In this document: positions 12,031 to 24,960 of the stretch, piece by piece | Layout: every line of letters starts with the position of its first letter | Position numbering within the stretch: position 1 is the first letter of the stretch | Origin: Lithospermum erythrorhizon | Lineage: Eukaryota > Streptophyta > Magnoliopsida > Boraginales > Boraginaceae | Reading direction: 5' to 3' | DNA: 64,000 nt | Assembly: GCA_019722365.1 (NCBI GenBank) | Contig: JADFUC010002129.1 | Location: 124,001-188,000, forward strand | Program-made: the position numbers and the translations under genes | Notes under the pieces: generated by a model | The model's input: the letters and a program-made list of their open reading frames with translations, nothing else | Databases searched by the model: none | What the model was told of the DNA's origin: nothing

Positions 12031-15000
12031 ATGGCAACTCTAACAAGAACAACAAATGTTCTCAAACTCCTCATAATCCTGATATCTTCTTGTTGGATAG
12101 CTGTCTGGATTCTTAAGCCTACACAATTCTGGACAAGAAAATGGAAGGCGGCAGAAGAAGTAGCAACATCTTCATTGTTTGGATACTATGGTAACTATAG
12201 TTTGTAAATATCATTTTTATAGAATTATAATTTATTCTCTATGTGTATATGTATATGATTGTTATGTCAATATGATCGAGATTTTTAGGTGGTTTAGCGT
12301 CTATTTTAGATTGCATGAATGTATGAGGGTGTTTGTTAAGCTTGTTTCGTAAGAAAGTTGTGGCTTATTAGTAAGCTTCAGGAAAAAAAACAACAGTTAA
12401 TATATTGGTTTCGATCCTCTGAGCCAATTGATGACACGATAAGGGATTGTGTATCAATTAATGGCAAGGCAGGTGAAACACCAATAAGAATTTTATACAT
12501 GTTCAATTAGTTTAATACGGAGTCTAAACTTTGTTTTTAGTTTGAAATAATCGATCAACCTTTGGAATATAAAGGGTGTGTAGTTATGTGTTGGAGGATT
12601 TCAAACATAATTTTTGAAACTGTTGTGATGATCAGTTTAAGTAACAATGGCACTGATGGTTTATCTAGAAAATTAATTGTCACTAAATTTGAACAGGTCT
12701 TAACCTGGCAGTATACACATTTCCTGTTGTCGCTGTGACTATTATTGGACTTATAGTTGTGGAATTGAAGGTAAAGGAAACTGGGACGAGGTATGAGTTT
12801 GCTCTTTTTGCTCTGGAAATCGAACTAGTTTTATGTTGGATTAGGCTAATCTATGGATCGAATATGACTTCATTGAAGGAGGTGGCGCAGAGGAGTAGCT
12901 ACTGCTTTAACTAACCCGGTGGTGGTAAATTATGACCTTGGTATTTATACTGGAGTTGAGCTCATTGTTGTATTTCTATTGGCCATGTTTTTGGGATGGA
13001 CTTTGTATGCTCGAATTTCCAATGATTTCAAGAAGATGGTACCTGTGAAATCGCCATTCAAGTTGAATATGTGAGTATACAAAGTCAGTATTGCTTGACT
13101 CATGTAATATTGAACTCATCTTATTTTTTATAGAACATATCTATAGTTTGTTTCTTCTTTTTCTTTCAGATGGCAATACAAATTGTTCCGGTTTTCAATC
13201 CGTTTAGGATCACTAGCCGAAGCGTGTTTGGCTCTGCTTCTCCTTCCTATATTGAGGGGAAAGATGGCTATATTTAGGGTGATAGGAATCCAGTTTGAAG
13301 CTTCAGTTAGATACCATATCTTGTTAGGGACTGCTTTGATTTTGTTTGCCACTTCACATGGGGCTGGCATCTTTTTAATATGGGCCATCAAGAATAGTAT
13401 TTATAATGAGGTAAAAACAACTCTCTTAGATCTCAACTATGTACTTAATATTCAGATTTAAGTTTTATTAAATTTGTCCAGATTTATTCCATTTCTAAAA
13501 TTCAACAAAATTTAATTGGAGAAAAACAGATGTGGAAATGGCAGATAACCGGACGAATATACCTGGCCGGAGAGGTTACACTTGTTGCAGGATTAGCTAT
13601 CTGGATAACTTCCCTTCCTCAGATGAGAAGGAGATACTTTGAGATTTTCTATTATACACATCATTTGTACACAATCTTCTTGATATTCTTCTTGTTTCAT
13701 ACTGGAGACCGCCATTTCTATACTTGTTTTGCTGGTGTTTTCCTCTATAGCATTGATAAGCTTCTAAGGATCATTCAGTCTAGGCCATCGACGTCTATTC
13801 TTTCTGCTCGAATTTTGCCTTCCGGAGCCATTGAGCTAGTTTTGCCAAAACATCCAGGTATATTGATGTTCAAGTCTTATTACTTGTGTGACTGTATGAT
13901 GCAATCCAATTAACTCAAGACTTGTTTCTTTTATCAGATCTGAAGTTCCAGCCTACAAGTGTAATAATGGTGAAAATACCAAGTATCTCCAAGTTGCAAT
14001 GGCACTCCTTTAGTCTAACTTCTAGCTCCAGCGTGGATAACGACAATATGTCGATAATGATAAAGCCTGAAGGATGGTGGACAAACTCTCTGTATGGTAT
14101 GCTTCAATCTGCTGAGACAGCTGACGCAGAAGGTAATCAAAGAGAATGTATTCCAATTTCCATTGAAGGTCCTTATGGACCTGCATCACTCGACTTCTTG
14201 ACGAGGTAAAGAGATATACTATAAGCTCTCTCTCATTAACATCACCAAATCATCAAGAACAATCCAGTTATATCATATTTCCTATACTGATTTGCGATAC
14301 GAGGAGGAGTTCAGGACCCCATGAGTGTGATTTTTAAATACACCATAATGTGATATCTAACAACATTTGTATCCTCTGCAGATATGACAACCTACTTCTA
14401 GTTGCAGGTGGAATTGGAATAACACCTTTTCTGAGTATCCTGCAAGAACTATACTATCAACAAAACAACAATGGAGATGAAAATAAATATCCTACAAGTA
14501 TACAACTTGTGTATGCTGTCAAGAAGTCCCAAGACATTTGCCATTTAAATACAATCTTACCTCTACTCTCAGATGTGCAGGCAATTTTTCGACTCAAAGT
14601 CGATGTGTTCGTCACTCAGGAGGAAAACAATCCCTGTAAAACATTTCTTGCACTCCTGAATGATCTCCCACAAAATCGGACTATAAATTTCAACAACTCA
14701 TGTCCAAGTTTCGCGAAGTATGGACCTGAGAATCGAAGATGGATGGTTTCGATTACTGCATTGTCATCGACTAAAATCTTCCTTGCTTTTCTTATTCTTT
14801 TCAACCACATATTTCTTTCCCCTGACTCCAGAAAGGACTATAGCAAGAGAAAAAGTCCATCTTCTGAGATCGACCTTATTCTCGTCCTCTCTTTTACTAT
14901 CACGATTTTGTGTATCGCAGCAATAGTTATAACTTTAAGATGGCAAATGATGAGAAGAAATCCCTTCTCATTCTCATATAAACCAAGGAAAGAAATAGCA

Positions 15001-15349
15001 CAATATCTAGAGAATGCAAGCATGGAGGACTATCAAGTTCATTTCGGAACGAGGCCAAACTTCAAAGGTACTCAAATTCTTTCAAATCTTCCCTTTGTGT
15101 AGGATTCAATGACTTCATTATACAAGAACAAATTATCTGACATTGAACAAATTATTAACAGATATATTCGCCAAGATGTGGAATGAAACTGGAGTATCAA
15201 ACATAGGAGTATTTGTCTGTGGACCAGAAACAATGAAACTATCAGTTGCAACACAATGCAAGGTTATGATAAGTAGTCAGTCACTTAAAAAGAAGGCTAA
15301 GGAGAGGAAACCAAATTTCAGTTTTCATTCCCTTAATTTTGCAATCTAG
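12031..15349 (+). CDS. FRO: Ferric/cupric-chelate reductase, FRO family (8 exons)
   Basis: Plasma-membrane-type flavocytochrome that passes electrons from cytosolic NAD(P)H through FAD and two hemes to Fe(III) or Cu(II) chelates, allowing metal uptake. Exons: 12031-12190, 12697-12790, 12879-13070, 13170-13410, 13530-13857, 13938-14205, 14382-15067, 15162-15349. All introns are GT-AG and all phases agree, giving 718 residues, the usual family size. Exon 3 could instead start at 12882, one residue shorter. Membrane segments lie near residues 10-27, 57-78, 107-129 and through the heme core, with two more near 548-573 and 591-613. The heme ligands are H198/H212 and H273/H286. FAD binding is shown by WHSFSLTS (360-367) and IEGPYGPAS (414-422), NAD(P)H binding by LLLVAGGIGITPF (432-444) and FVCGPETMK (674-682). 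The protein ends FHSLNFAI, typical of plant FROs. No broken motif was seen. The subfamily, and so the preferred metal and cell site, is not resolved. Confidence 0.93.
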
Positions 15350-16016
15350 ATGATAAAAAATGTGTATAAGATGTACACAAATCATATTGGCAAGATCAAA
15401 TAGTATGTTTGTTAGTACCTAATCTTATAATTAACACTGTAAAATGTAAAGAAGTGTCATTTTGTTAGCTTAACAGTGCTGCTCTAGTACTACAACTACG
15501 ACTAATGGGTTATTTGGTGGATCATAATTATTACCTATAATTCCATTTCCAACCAACTAATGGTTATGTCATTATCACTTTTAATTGTTAATAATTTATG
15601 AGATTCCATCTCATGGTTTGTTTTCGTCGACTGGAATGTTCCAGTTTCTCACACCTCAATTAATTACAACATATCTCAACTAAAGATTAAGGGTTGTTTG
15701 AATAGGCTTACGAACATAAAACGAATATTTATCGAGAGTTTTATAAATTGGAAAAAGATGTTTTGGACTTCTTTCATTTCTTTTACAAGTCTATAATATC
15801 AAAAACAAATTTATTACTCTATATTGTATATATCCTAATTGGATATTTACGATGTAAGTACTATATTGAGCCGCAAAGTGCATGGAAACAAGTTATATCT
15901 TGGCATGAATTATAATTTTGAACTGCTTTTGTATACGAATGCTTAAGTTATAAGTTATGTTCGATACTTAAGAGTTCGATCCTGCTAAGGATGAACGCCA
16001 ATTGACGGCATGTTTA
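15350..16016. other. FRO 3' flank, intergenic
   Basis: AT-rich sequence after the FRO stop codon. No clear polyadenylation signal and no second FRO copy downstream, although FRO genes are often found in tandem. Confidence 0.5.
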
Positions 16017-16165
16017 ATACTCCTTCCATTCATATTTTTAAGGACCATTTAATTTTGTACAAAGTTTAAAAGAAATTTAAATTCATCTTACAAACTTAAT
16101 TTTTTCTTTAAATTTTTTTAGCTAATTTGATAAAATGAAACCTTAAAAAGAGAATTTTATTTTAA
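16017..16165. mobile_element. Partial MITE related to 58793-58950
   Basis: It begins with ACTCCTTCCATTCATATTTTT and contains AAATTTAAATTCATCTTA and TTTAGCTAATTTGATAAA. Nearly the same phrases occur in the same order at 58793-58950. Both copies start with the CTCC(T)TCCAT terminus of Stowaway-like MITEs, but neither shows a good inverted far end, so both are probably truncated. Confidence 0.5.
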
Positions 16166-17408
16166 GAAAAGGGTTTTACAAATATGGATGGAGGGATTAC
16201 ATGCAAGTGGGATATATGATGTGCTAGGGGAAAAGGGGATGGAAAATATAACCATCCATGAGAAAAAAGACATAAGTTATCAAAATTTGACACCAGCACG
16301 ATTACCGACGCAAGCTGAGAACACGTGTCAACTAAATTATAACGTGGTGGCGTCAACATATGATTTGTGTATCGTCGTTACAAGTGATTCGCTCTATAAA
16401 AAGGGTCTGGGACCTTTGGGGGTAATAAATGTTCTTTTTAATTTACATGAGACGCCATTTAATGAAGTGCTACGCACCCATTTTTTAAATATTTAATTTA
16501 TCTTTTACGACACTAAATTATGCTCCTAAAACCGCTATAAAAAACTTACACTCTTTCATTTACCAATATTTTTATTTTTGAAGTGGATACTTTTATCACA
16601 ACAATTTTTTAAATATAATACGAAAAATTACACTAAAATACGACATTCATAAGAGATACTATACTCTAAACTTATTGCTCATAGATATACAAATATTGGT
16701 TTCAATTTGATATACTCCGACTAAATGTATTGACCTAATTAATCAACAATATAGTATCATCGAATTATTTGCTTTTATGTCGTGTTAAATCAGTTAAAAA
16801 AATATAATTAATTTTGTGGATCCATTATCTAAAATTCATATTTGCATGAATGAATAAAAATATTATTACTAATAATAATAATTCTAATAAAATCATATAC
16901 ATTATTTAACTAATACCTATTATAATAATTATAAATAATAGTTCTACATTAATAAATAATAATACAATATACCTTTACAAAAAATGGCATGATTATTTAA
17001 CTAACACCTATTATAATAATAATAATAATAATAATAATAATTCTACATAAAATATATTATTATTTAACTTACAACAAAGTTTTATTAAAGATCGAAAAAT
17101 GACATATGACGAGAAACCATATTAATGAAAAAGTTATAAATTAATAATATATAATTTATGCGTTTCATATTCTTGTGAATTGAATCACTTAAAATCGGAA
17201 GAAAAATAATCATGTTATTCAATGCATACCTTTGAATCAAACACGCATCGATGGTAATAACAGTTAATTAAAAATCGGACATGCATAATTATAAAGTATA
17301 TATATGTCAAATGGCGTGATGTATCATCCTCAAAACTGCATCGATGATTCCCTTTCAATTGATAATCTTACGATATGGAAGTATGAAACTATGATTTAAT
17401 ACTTAATA
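16166..17408. other. Intergenic with AAT microsatellite
   Basis: A 102-residue plus-strand frame at 16188-16496 has no recognisable domain or splice context. About 16905-17055 carries a duplicated segment (TAACTAAYACCTATTATAATAAT followed later by TTCTACAT) that includes an AAT microsatellite at 17013-17041. The rest is AT-rich DNA. Confidence 0.5.
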
Positions 17409-17638
17409 CTACCTCCGTTTTTTATTTGACGCTTTCATATAATGAGCTAAAACTTCACCACTAATTACTAATTACTTATTATTTTAATAAATATGTTATA
17501 TCATTAGATTCGGCTTTTGAAAATAGTGTCATAATATTATTTTCTTTATAATTTTTGAAATATATAATTTGAGAAGAATTATAGTCAAAGTTCCACTCGA
17601 TATAAAAACGCCAAATAAAAAAAATGGAGGGAAAGTAT
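17409..17638. mobile_element. Stowaway-like MITE
   Basis: About 230 bp with imperfect inverted ends: ACCTCCGTTTTTTATTTGACG at the left and CGCCAAATAAAAAAAATGGAGG at the right. Flanking TA dinucleotides are present, though the exact edges are uncertain by a few bases. The interior is AT-rich and non-coding. Confidence 0.6.
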
Positions 17639-17930
17639 ATCTTGGCTTAGAACTCTAACTCTAAATTTTTATTATATAGAAGGGTAATTTAGTAATTACA
17701 GCGTGAAAAGGAAAGAACACAACCCTTATTCCACTTTTTATATATATAGCATTAGCGATTTTAGTCGCAAGAAAAACTATGAATTGATTTCTTATATAGC
17801 ATTATCAAGTTAATTTAATTTTATATTTTGATAGTTATCAAAATTTAATTATTTGAGATCTAGCGATATGCTTGAGACCTTATTATTTTTAGATATGACT
17901 GGGATATGAAGAAATATCGTAGGCCATCAT

Positions 17931-18912
17931 TTATTCATGGAAAACTCCTATGTATATACGAGTATAAATAAATCCATGCATCTGTGATCTTAAAGTACTT
18001 ACTACATTATTAAAAATTACACATAATTACAATATGTAATGACAAAGTACTTACAATGCACCTGAGTAAATTCCACCAAAAATCCACACGCTTCAAATTC
18101 ACGTGTGAATTTGACTTTTCTTCAGCCTCCTTGTCAGAATATCAATCAGATGATATCTCTAACTGACCACACCAGAGAAAAGTTGAATCAAGAACTCATT
18201 GCTAGTAAACAAAGTTGAACAAAAACCAAAACCGCAAAGAAAATTGGTTGGTAAATGATTGCTGGGGTAAGTGCTATCAAGTTTTTAAGAAAATTGTTAT
18301 TTTATGTTTAAAAACCCCTAAAAGTTTACTTATATGTATTAAAACAAACCCGATAAGCAACCCGTTAAGTATTAGTCGACTCGTTAACTCTATTAGTTCA
18401 AGATAATAATAAGTTGCTAATGAGTCGAATCTATTTAATTTAGCCACCTAAATAGTAACAGTCAATATCAATAATCTTTCAAGTTATTGATAAATGTTAA
18501 AAATTACTCGAACCAATTAAATAACTATTTAATTTTATTCTATTTGTTCAATCGATATTCTACATAAAATGTAGAAATCTTTGTATCAGAAATACATTTT
18601 CAATTATACAGCCTTTTAATTTCATACATGAAATATAACTCAATCGCCATCAGATAAAGGAATCTTCTGTGCTCAGATATTAGTAAATTGTATAATAATA
18701 ATAATTGACCACTACTATTATTATAACGAACAGTAAGATCTAATCGTCATAACCTCTTAAATTATCATGAGAACCCACACTAGTAATATACAATTACTGT
18801 TGAACACTAAGTTCTCGATAATCACATTTAACCCAACTGTAAATGAATTGATACACAATTGTCGCAGAACAGTATAATAAATGGAATCACCTCATTTTTT
18901 CGATTTCCAACA
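17931..18912 (-). mobile_element. Solo copia LTR, same family as the 27785-36409 element
   Basis: On the minus strand it starts at 18912 with TGTTGGAAATCG and follows the LTRs at 27785 and 35565 closely. Shared phrases include GACAATTGTGTATCA, TTAAATGTGATTATCGA, GTAATTGTATATTACTAGTG and GGGTTCTCATGATAATTTAA. It also matches their 3' part, with GAATTTGAAGCGTGTGGA and the final TTTATACTCG..TTTCCAT. No internal region is attached, so it arose by LTR-LTR recombination or truncation. The left edge is approximate, and no duplication of the right flank CGTTT was found on the left. Confidence 0.7.
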
Positions 18913-19138
18913 CGTTTGCCCGGCGAGTTCAATACTCACTTATATGGGATCCGGAGCGACGTTGTCAGAATGCTTAAGTAGTTAATTGACGGCGCCAAGG
19001 CAATGATAACCCAAAATAATAATGATGATTATCTTATTTTTTAATTTGGACATTTCATTGCAGTGTATGTTCCAACTTGAGGGAGTGTACAGTACCAATT
19101 TACCATACAAGAATATAAAGAATTATCCAAAAAACTAT

Positions 19139-19360
19139 TACCCTCTCCGTCTCAATTCGTTATCATTCATCAAAATTTATATTTTCATTATAAGTGATCA
19201 TTTCATTTACTAATGAAACCAGATTAAGCCAGATTGCTCCTAATATTATTTTTTCTATTGGTTGAAAACTTTTCTGTCTCCTTGAAAATTGTATAATTAA
19301 TGATTTTCTTAATAAAATAATTTTTCTTCTTAAACATCAAATAAATTGAATGAAGGAGTA
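19139..19360. mobile_element. Stowaway-like MITE
   Basis: A 218-bp element (19141-19358) between TA dinucleotides. The left end CCCTCTCCGTCTCAATTCG and the right end AATTGAATGAAGGAG form an imperfect terminal inverted repeat. It is AT-rich and non-coding. Confidence 0.6.
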
Positions 19361-19569
19361 TAAATATATTAGTATTAGGTTTTATGTTTACTTATCGAAG
19401 TCTTAATCCAATTATATTAGATTTAAGTTATTTGTCTATAAATATAGGTCACCTCTATTATAATTAAAACAATAATTATTATTAATACAATTCTATCTTT
19501 ATATTTTATCAATGCTCGAATGGATATTTAAAACAAACATGCATAACCGATTCTGACTTTTACCCCAAT

Positions 19570-19890
19570 CATATAGGCTAATTGGCCGGTTGCCTCATAT
19601 ACTATTGTTTAATTTGTACTAGGTCCTTGTACTAATGGGTTCTTCTTTTCCTCGGCATAGTCTTTATACTATTGTTCTTTCTGGCGAAGTCTTTATACTA
19701 TTGTTCTTTTCCTCGGCGTGGTCCTCGACATATACATAACTCTTTATCTCAACACAAAATTAAAGTATATGGGGCATAATTAAAATATTTTACGCAACTT
19801 CAAAATAAAAACCCATCACTTTCTTATTTGACATTACTCCACCTTACCCCTATCCCTATCTCCCACCCACCCCACCCCAACTACCCCAAG
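19570..19890 (+). repeat. Dispersed repeat, inverted copy at 39649-39990
   Basis: GGCTAATTGGCCGGTTG at about 19577 recurs in reverse complement at about 39970. From there both copies share, in order, TTTAATTT, TTTTCCTCG, a TTCTTT..GACGTAGTC-like block, ATTAAAATATTTTAC and AAAATAAAAAyCCCA, and end in a C-rich CCCACCC tract. This copy has an extra internal tandem repeat of AGTCTTTATACTATTGTTCTT. Identity by eye is moderate. Its nature (transposon or duplicated gene flank) is unknown. Confidence 0.6.
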
Positions 19891-20800
19891 ACCTCAAGTA
19901 ACACTATACACACACACCAAAAACAAGAGAATCATTAACCTGGAATGACTATTTGCCCTTCGAACATAAAACAACACGCCGGGTTTATAAGCATATAAGC
20001 CGACTATCAGATTGCTTAACACACAAATGTTTTAATTTTTCCAAGGCTTATAAACTTCAAACAAGTTTAATTGCTTTACAACCAAACAAGCGATCTCTCG
20101 ATACAAGTATTGCACAATAAGCTAACTATAGCCATGCTTGTAAAGCAACCAGCTAATTTTTGTATATGTTCGTAATGCACCGCCCCCAGTCGTACGCCCG
20201 AGGTTGGGAATGCCCTAAATTGACACCGTGAGTCACCAATCGATGATGACTAATTTTGAAGGAAAACTGTGAAGCCAAAACAACTCAACAAAACAATATA
20301 CAACTAACGACAAATACTTTTTAAGAAAAGGATCCATCGCGGGTATTCCTAACCACATAACAACAACTAATATACAACATAACTCCAAAGGACCAATACA
20401 ACCACCTACAATAACAAGTATCTCAAAATAACAACTATATCGACAACAACCACAATCCAACAAAATAAAAGAGATCAAGAGGATCAATCGCCACCAAGCC
20501 ACCTAAGCCTATAACACAAACACCAAGAAACCCGCCGAAGAACAACGCCAATTGGGCCAACCTAGCAATAAAATTACAAAATTCCCCATAGCGAATAAAA
20601 AGGAAGTTTGCTTTTAAGTGAATATATATTCTTCAAGAACAAATCAACTTCCAACTCACGCAATAGTGTATCATCAAAAAGGAATTAATATTGCATACGA
20701 TAGATAAGTAGTATACGATATTATTCAACTTAGATCTTAATAAAAAAGTCACTCAGCGCTTTCATTATTATCATTATATGGTCGAAATCGTTACTAGCAA
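19891..20800. other. Intergenic
   Basis: AT-rich DNA with no supported gene. An 89-residue minus-strand frame at 20233-20502 is hydrophobic (Cys-, Ile-, Leu-rich), because the plus strand is ACA/ACC-rich; I regard it as a composition effect. Confidence 0.5.
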
Positions 20801-20809
20801 AATTATTCA

Positions 20810-21070
20810 AAATGATGGAAATCAACAACAACATACGCAATTATCAAGAAAACTGTAACAACACGCACAACCAATCAATCTCTACTCTATCCATTGACAA
20901 CGCATTTACACTACAACCTCAACGACTAGACAACTCAATAACTCAACCAACTCAACAACGACATCAACTCATACAACTCAACAACAACATCAACTCATAC
21001 AACTCAACAACAAGATCAACTCATACAACTCAACAACTCACAACTCAACAATTTAGAACTCAAATATAAG
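20810..21070 (+). repeat. CAA/CTCAACAA low-complexity repeat
   Basis: Repeats of CAACTCAACAACAACATCAACTCATA and shorter derivatives (period roughly 20-30 bp) run from about 20925 to 21060. Translated, it gives a Gln/Asn/Thr/Ser-rich frame that mirrors the repeat and is not taken as a protein. Confidence 0.7.
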
Positions 21071-21532
21071 TCCGGTTTCTACAACCAATGCGCATAATCA
21101 ACCCTCAACCCCGTTAGGAGAAACTTATGCCCGTCGATATGTTCTATCAACTAATCGCAATGTATGCACGGCAAGAATCACCTAATCTTGTTACTAGTAC
21201 GAGGCAAATCATACCAAATTGGGATTTAGGAACGGCAAGACAATTTGACAAATCAAGCTGCAATCCCACAACATCAACTCATATACAACTCTTCCTAATA
21301 CGACTCAACAACTCCCTCAAAACACTGCATTTACCCATGTGACCACAAACACTACGCTAAATCCATCTCAACTTAACGATAATCAACATATACTCCAACA
21401 CAAAATCACATATATACACATACACATATCCGCTATCAACAGTTAATCAACATCCACGAGATAGATACTCACCGGTAGCTAAATGAAACCCCCAAGTAAA
21501 TCACAACAACGGTCCTTTCCCCACGATCAACG

Positions 21533-22490
21533 GTTAGAATCTAGTATGAATTTAATCGTGATAAACACCAATTCATACATCCCGAATTCTCAAAATAATG
21601 TAAATTAATCTAAACATAAATGAAAATGTATGAATAAAAGAATTCTTACATTTCAACGTGGAAGTTTAATCGAACCCCACCTCACCGCAGTGCCTCTCAA
21701 GTGAAAGCCCTCAAGATCCTCTTGAAGATTTGTTCAACACCGACGAGACAGTTCTCTGATTGCATTACCACCAAGTTATGAATCCTTCCAACCTGCAGAG
21801 TCAACTTGGTGTAGTTTAGTGATGAATGTGAATTGAAGAAATTCCCAATTTCTGTAGAGTGAGGCTATTCTTTTATGGGCGGGAGCGGTTTTTATTTTGA
21901 TTCTTATGTCATGAAACCTAATCCCCTTTTAAATACCAAGTCCCAAAATTCCACCTCAGTTAAATCACTAACTAGTTAAATTTAATTAGAACGTTATGAA
22001 CTTATAATTAACAATGAGTTACTAGTGAAGTTGCTCTATTTAATTAACTTAACAAGTCAATTAAAATACTAACGAAGTCACTATCGGTCAAATTTTATCG
22101 TTATTCACATCGATCTTCAATTTAAATGATTAAACTGCAAGTTTAACCAATCGATGTTCATCAACATATATTTGACAATATATAAATATTGAGAAATACA
22201 TTTCTCAATATACAAGTCTCGCGAATTTCATTCATGAAATATTATTCATCATTAATAGGTAAGTCAGAGGACAATAATCAATTATTATTATAATTCATTA
22301 AATTTGTTAAAGATTCAGCAATCGCTTCATAACCCCTTAAATTATCATGGAGAACCCACACTAGTAATATACCATTACTATGAACACTAAGTTCTGCAAT
22401 CACATTTAACCAACCTCCGTAAATGAATTGATACACAATTGTCGCAACGGCACAATAAAAAGGGAATCAATTCTCGGCTGATTTCCAACA
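21533..22490 (-). mobile_element. Solo copia LTR, divergent relative
   Basis: On the minus strand it starts at 22490 with TGTTGGAAATCAGCC. It keeps the GACAATTGTGTATCAATTC, TTAAATGTGATT, GAACTTAGTGTTC and CATGATAATTTAAGGGG blocks of the family at 17931-18912 and 27785-36409, then diverges. Its last bases read ATTCTAAC. The pentamer CAACG lies on both sides (21528-21532 and 22491-22495), which fits a target duplication, although the terminal CA is not perfect. No internal region or coding sequence remains. Confidence 0.6.
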
Positions 22491-22495
22491 CAACG

Positions 22496-23455
22496 CCTAA
22501 ACACATTCAAAATTATAATTACTACTTCTAACATAACTAGTAATATAACATTCTACCTATATATAATCTCATACCGATACCCCCAAAATAACCCAACAAA
22601 GTTCCCCTATCACCTTGTTCCAACTCGGTTCGCAACCTTTCCTATTAATGATCGAGTTCCAATTACTAGTCTAAAGGTCCCAACGCTCCGATATTAACAA
22701 CTAATCATCGACTTCTAACCATCTTTAATCACAAATCAATTCACTATTCAACTTTACAAAACTCATAATATCCGAACATTTTCTAATTCACCTAAAATCA
22801 ACTTACACCTCAAAACAATCCTAAATAAAGTCCACGAAAATAATTTCTATCATTTTAAAAAACTATTTAGAAAAAGTCAACAAAAGTCAACTATATCCTC
22901 AGCATTTTTCAACTGTATAAATCGACAATTGTCAACTCTATAATGATAATCTAAGCTTAAATGGAAATTTCATAACATAATAAATATCGTGGGCACAAAA
23001 GTCATCCCAAATTCTAAAAAGTCAACATTCTCAAACACAAAATATACTCCAAAAGATTTGATCTTGCTTACCTCAAAACGTAGAGAATTAATTGGGAATT
23101 CTCCAGTAAATTTTAGAAACTAAAGTTCAAATTTAACGAGGGAAGAAATGGAAGAAAATTTTTATATAGAAAATGTATGAATTTCTGCCATGACCTCAAG
23201 AAGATGATGATTTTTGGTTTACGACAGATTCGATGTGATAAAGAAAAGCTTCCTGCGGGGTCCCGAGACAAAAAATATTCTCATCAGCTTGCTCACTTTC
23301 TGCTCAAGCCATTGCCCTTGCTAACAACACAACTCTAACATAATTTCTAACCCCAAATAATATTACAATAATACTATTAATGGAATTGTTATTACAGCTG
23401 TCTATTAATAACATGGTATTAAATATTGGTTTATATGAACACAACAATGGAAATT
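22496..23455. other. Intergenic
   Basis: AT-rich DNA with no supported gene or bounded element. Confidence 0.5.
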
Positions 23456-23459
23456 CAAA

Positions 23460-23830
23460 GAAATGAATATGAAAATTAATTAAATAATTAATTACATAAG
23501 AATGAATTAAATAATTAATTACATAAGAAATATTAAATAATTAATTACATAAGAATGAATAAAAATAAATTAATTCTCGATAAGACAATTAAAACATTTA
23601 ATTACATAAGAATGAATTAAATAATTAAGTATATAAGAAATATTAAATAATTAATTGCATAAGAATGAATAAAATAAATTAATTACATAAGATAATTAAA
23701 TATTTAATTACATAAGAATGAATTAAATATTTAATTACATAAGAATGAATTAAATAATTAATTACGTAAGAAATATTGAATAATTAAGTATATAAGAATG
23801 AATAAAAATAAATTAATTAATAAATTTAAA
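23460..23830 (+). repeat. AT-rich minisatellite (ACATAAGAATGAATTAAATAATTA)
   Basis: About a dozen variant copies of a unit of about 24-30 bp, built from TTACATAAGAATGAATTAAATAATTAA with shorter forms such as TTACATAAGAAATATT. A second, less regular patch of the same unit lies at about 24780-24960. No coding meaning. Confidence 0.75.
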
Positions 23831-24299
23831 GTTTCCTTTCAAACATCATCATTATTTAAATTCATTTTTTCATCATTATTTAAATTGTTGTTTATATTTC
23901 AAATTGTAATAATTAGAAACTTAATTATTCAAGTTTTCCAAGTAAGTACCATTAATTTTACTAACTTTATATTAAAGAAACGATTGTTAAGAAACTAGTT
24001 TATTCAGTTCTTACTTATCATTATGTCAATTATGAAATTGTAATAAATTGTGTATTAAATATAAATGGTTGTTAATATTTCTCAATTGTATCAATTTTAT
24101 GAATTGTGTAATATTATTAATTATAATTTCTCAATGTTAATAATTTCAATTTTATACCTTTTTGAATTTTGACACTTTTGAATTTTGATAATTTCTTAAT
24201 TGGCAAATAATTATGAATTGTAATATTAATTATTGTTAATTATTTATTGTTACTATTTTGATACTCAAATTATTTAAGTCATTCTTATGTAATTAATTA

Positions 24300-24690
24300 T
24301 GTATTTTATGTATTTAGCATATACGGGTGTATTTTGTATTTGGATGTATTTAGTTGTATTATGTGTATTTCTATCTATTTAGCATATATGGACGTATTTT
24401 TGTGTATTTTGATATTTAGTGTATTTATGTATTTAGGCATATATTGGTGTATTTTTGTGTATTTTTATGTATTTATTGTATTTAAAGTATTTCTATATTT
24501 AAAGTATATACAAGTATTTTTGTATTTGGATGTATGAGGGTGTATTTCTTATGTATTTAGGTTAGATTCCTGGTGTATTTTCATGTATTTAGTGTATTGT
24601 ATTTAGGCGTGATATAGGTGTATTTTTGTGAATTTTGATGCATTTTAGTTGTATTTTAGGTGTATTTCTATGTATTTAGGCACATACAAT
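24300..24690 (+). repeat. GTATTT-rich minisatellite
   Basis: Many variants of GTGTATTTTTGTGTATTTTGATGTATTTAG, period roughly 12-30 bp. A second block of the same unit lies at about 25040-25300, with the first AT-rich minisatellite type in between. The Tyr/Phe/Val-rich frames at 24334-24537 and 25020-25238 are translations of this repeat. Confidence 0.75.
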
Positions 24691-24779
24691 ACATTTTACG
24701 AATTCATCCCATGTTTATAACACAAGAAGTTAATTCATTTTAATGTTTGTTATAAACAAACAAAAGCAAAGTTTATAAG

Positions 24780-24960
24780 AATTAAATAATACATAAGAAT
24801 TAATTAATTACAAAAGAAATTGAATTCTTTAAATAATTGAATTACATAAGAAATAATTAAATAATTAATTACTTAAAATGAATTAAATAATTAATTACAT
24901 AAGAAAATAATTAAATACCAATTCTTAAAAATAAATTAAATAATTAATTACATGAATTTT
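24780..24960 (+). repeat. Second patch of the ACATAAGAATGAATTAAATAATTA repeat
   Basis: Less regular copies of the 23460-23830 unit (for example ATTACATAAGAAATAATTAAATAATTA) between the two GTATTT blocks. The alternation suggests a larger duplicated compound unit. Confidence 0.65.

Noticed and set aside
14616..15254. Minus-strand frames of 60-64 residues
   Set aside because: Antisense to FRO exons 7 and 8, whose protein motifs and splice phases are clear.
16188..16496. 102-residue plus-strand frame
   Set aside because: No recognisable domain, no promoter or splice context; surrounded by MITE remains.
17927..18917. Target duplication for the solo LTR ending at 18912
   Set aside because: The right flank CGTTT has no copy at the left edge; the LTR may be truncated there.
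23460..23830. Regularly repeated units suggestive of a CRISPR array
   Set aside because: The units are AT-rich, variable and contiguous, without unique spacers, and the DNA is plant nuclear: a minisatellite.
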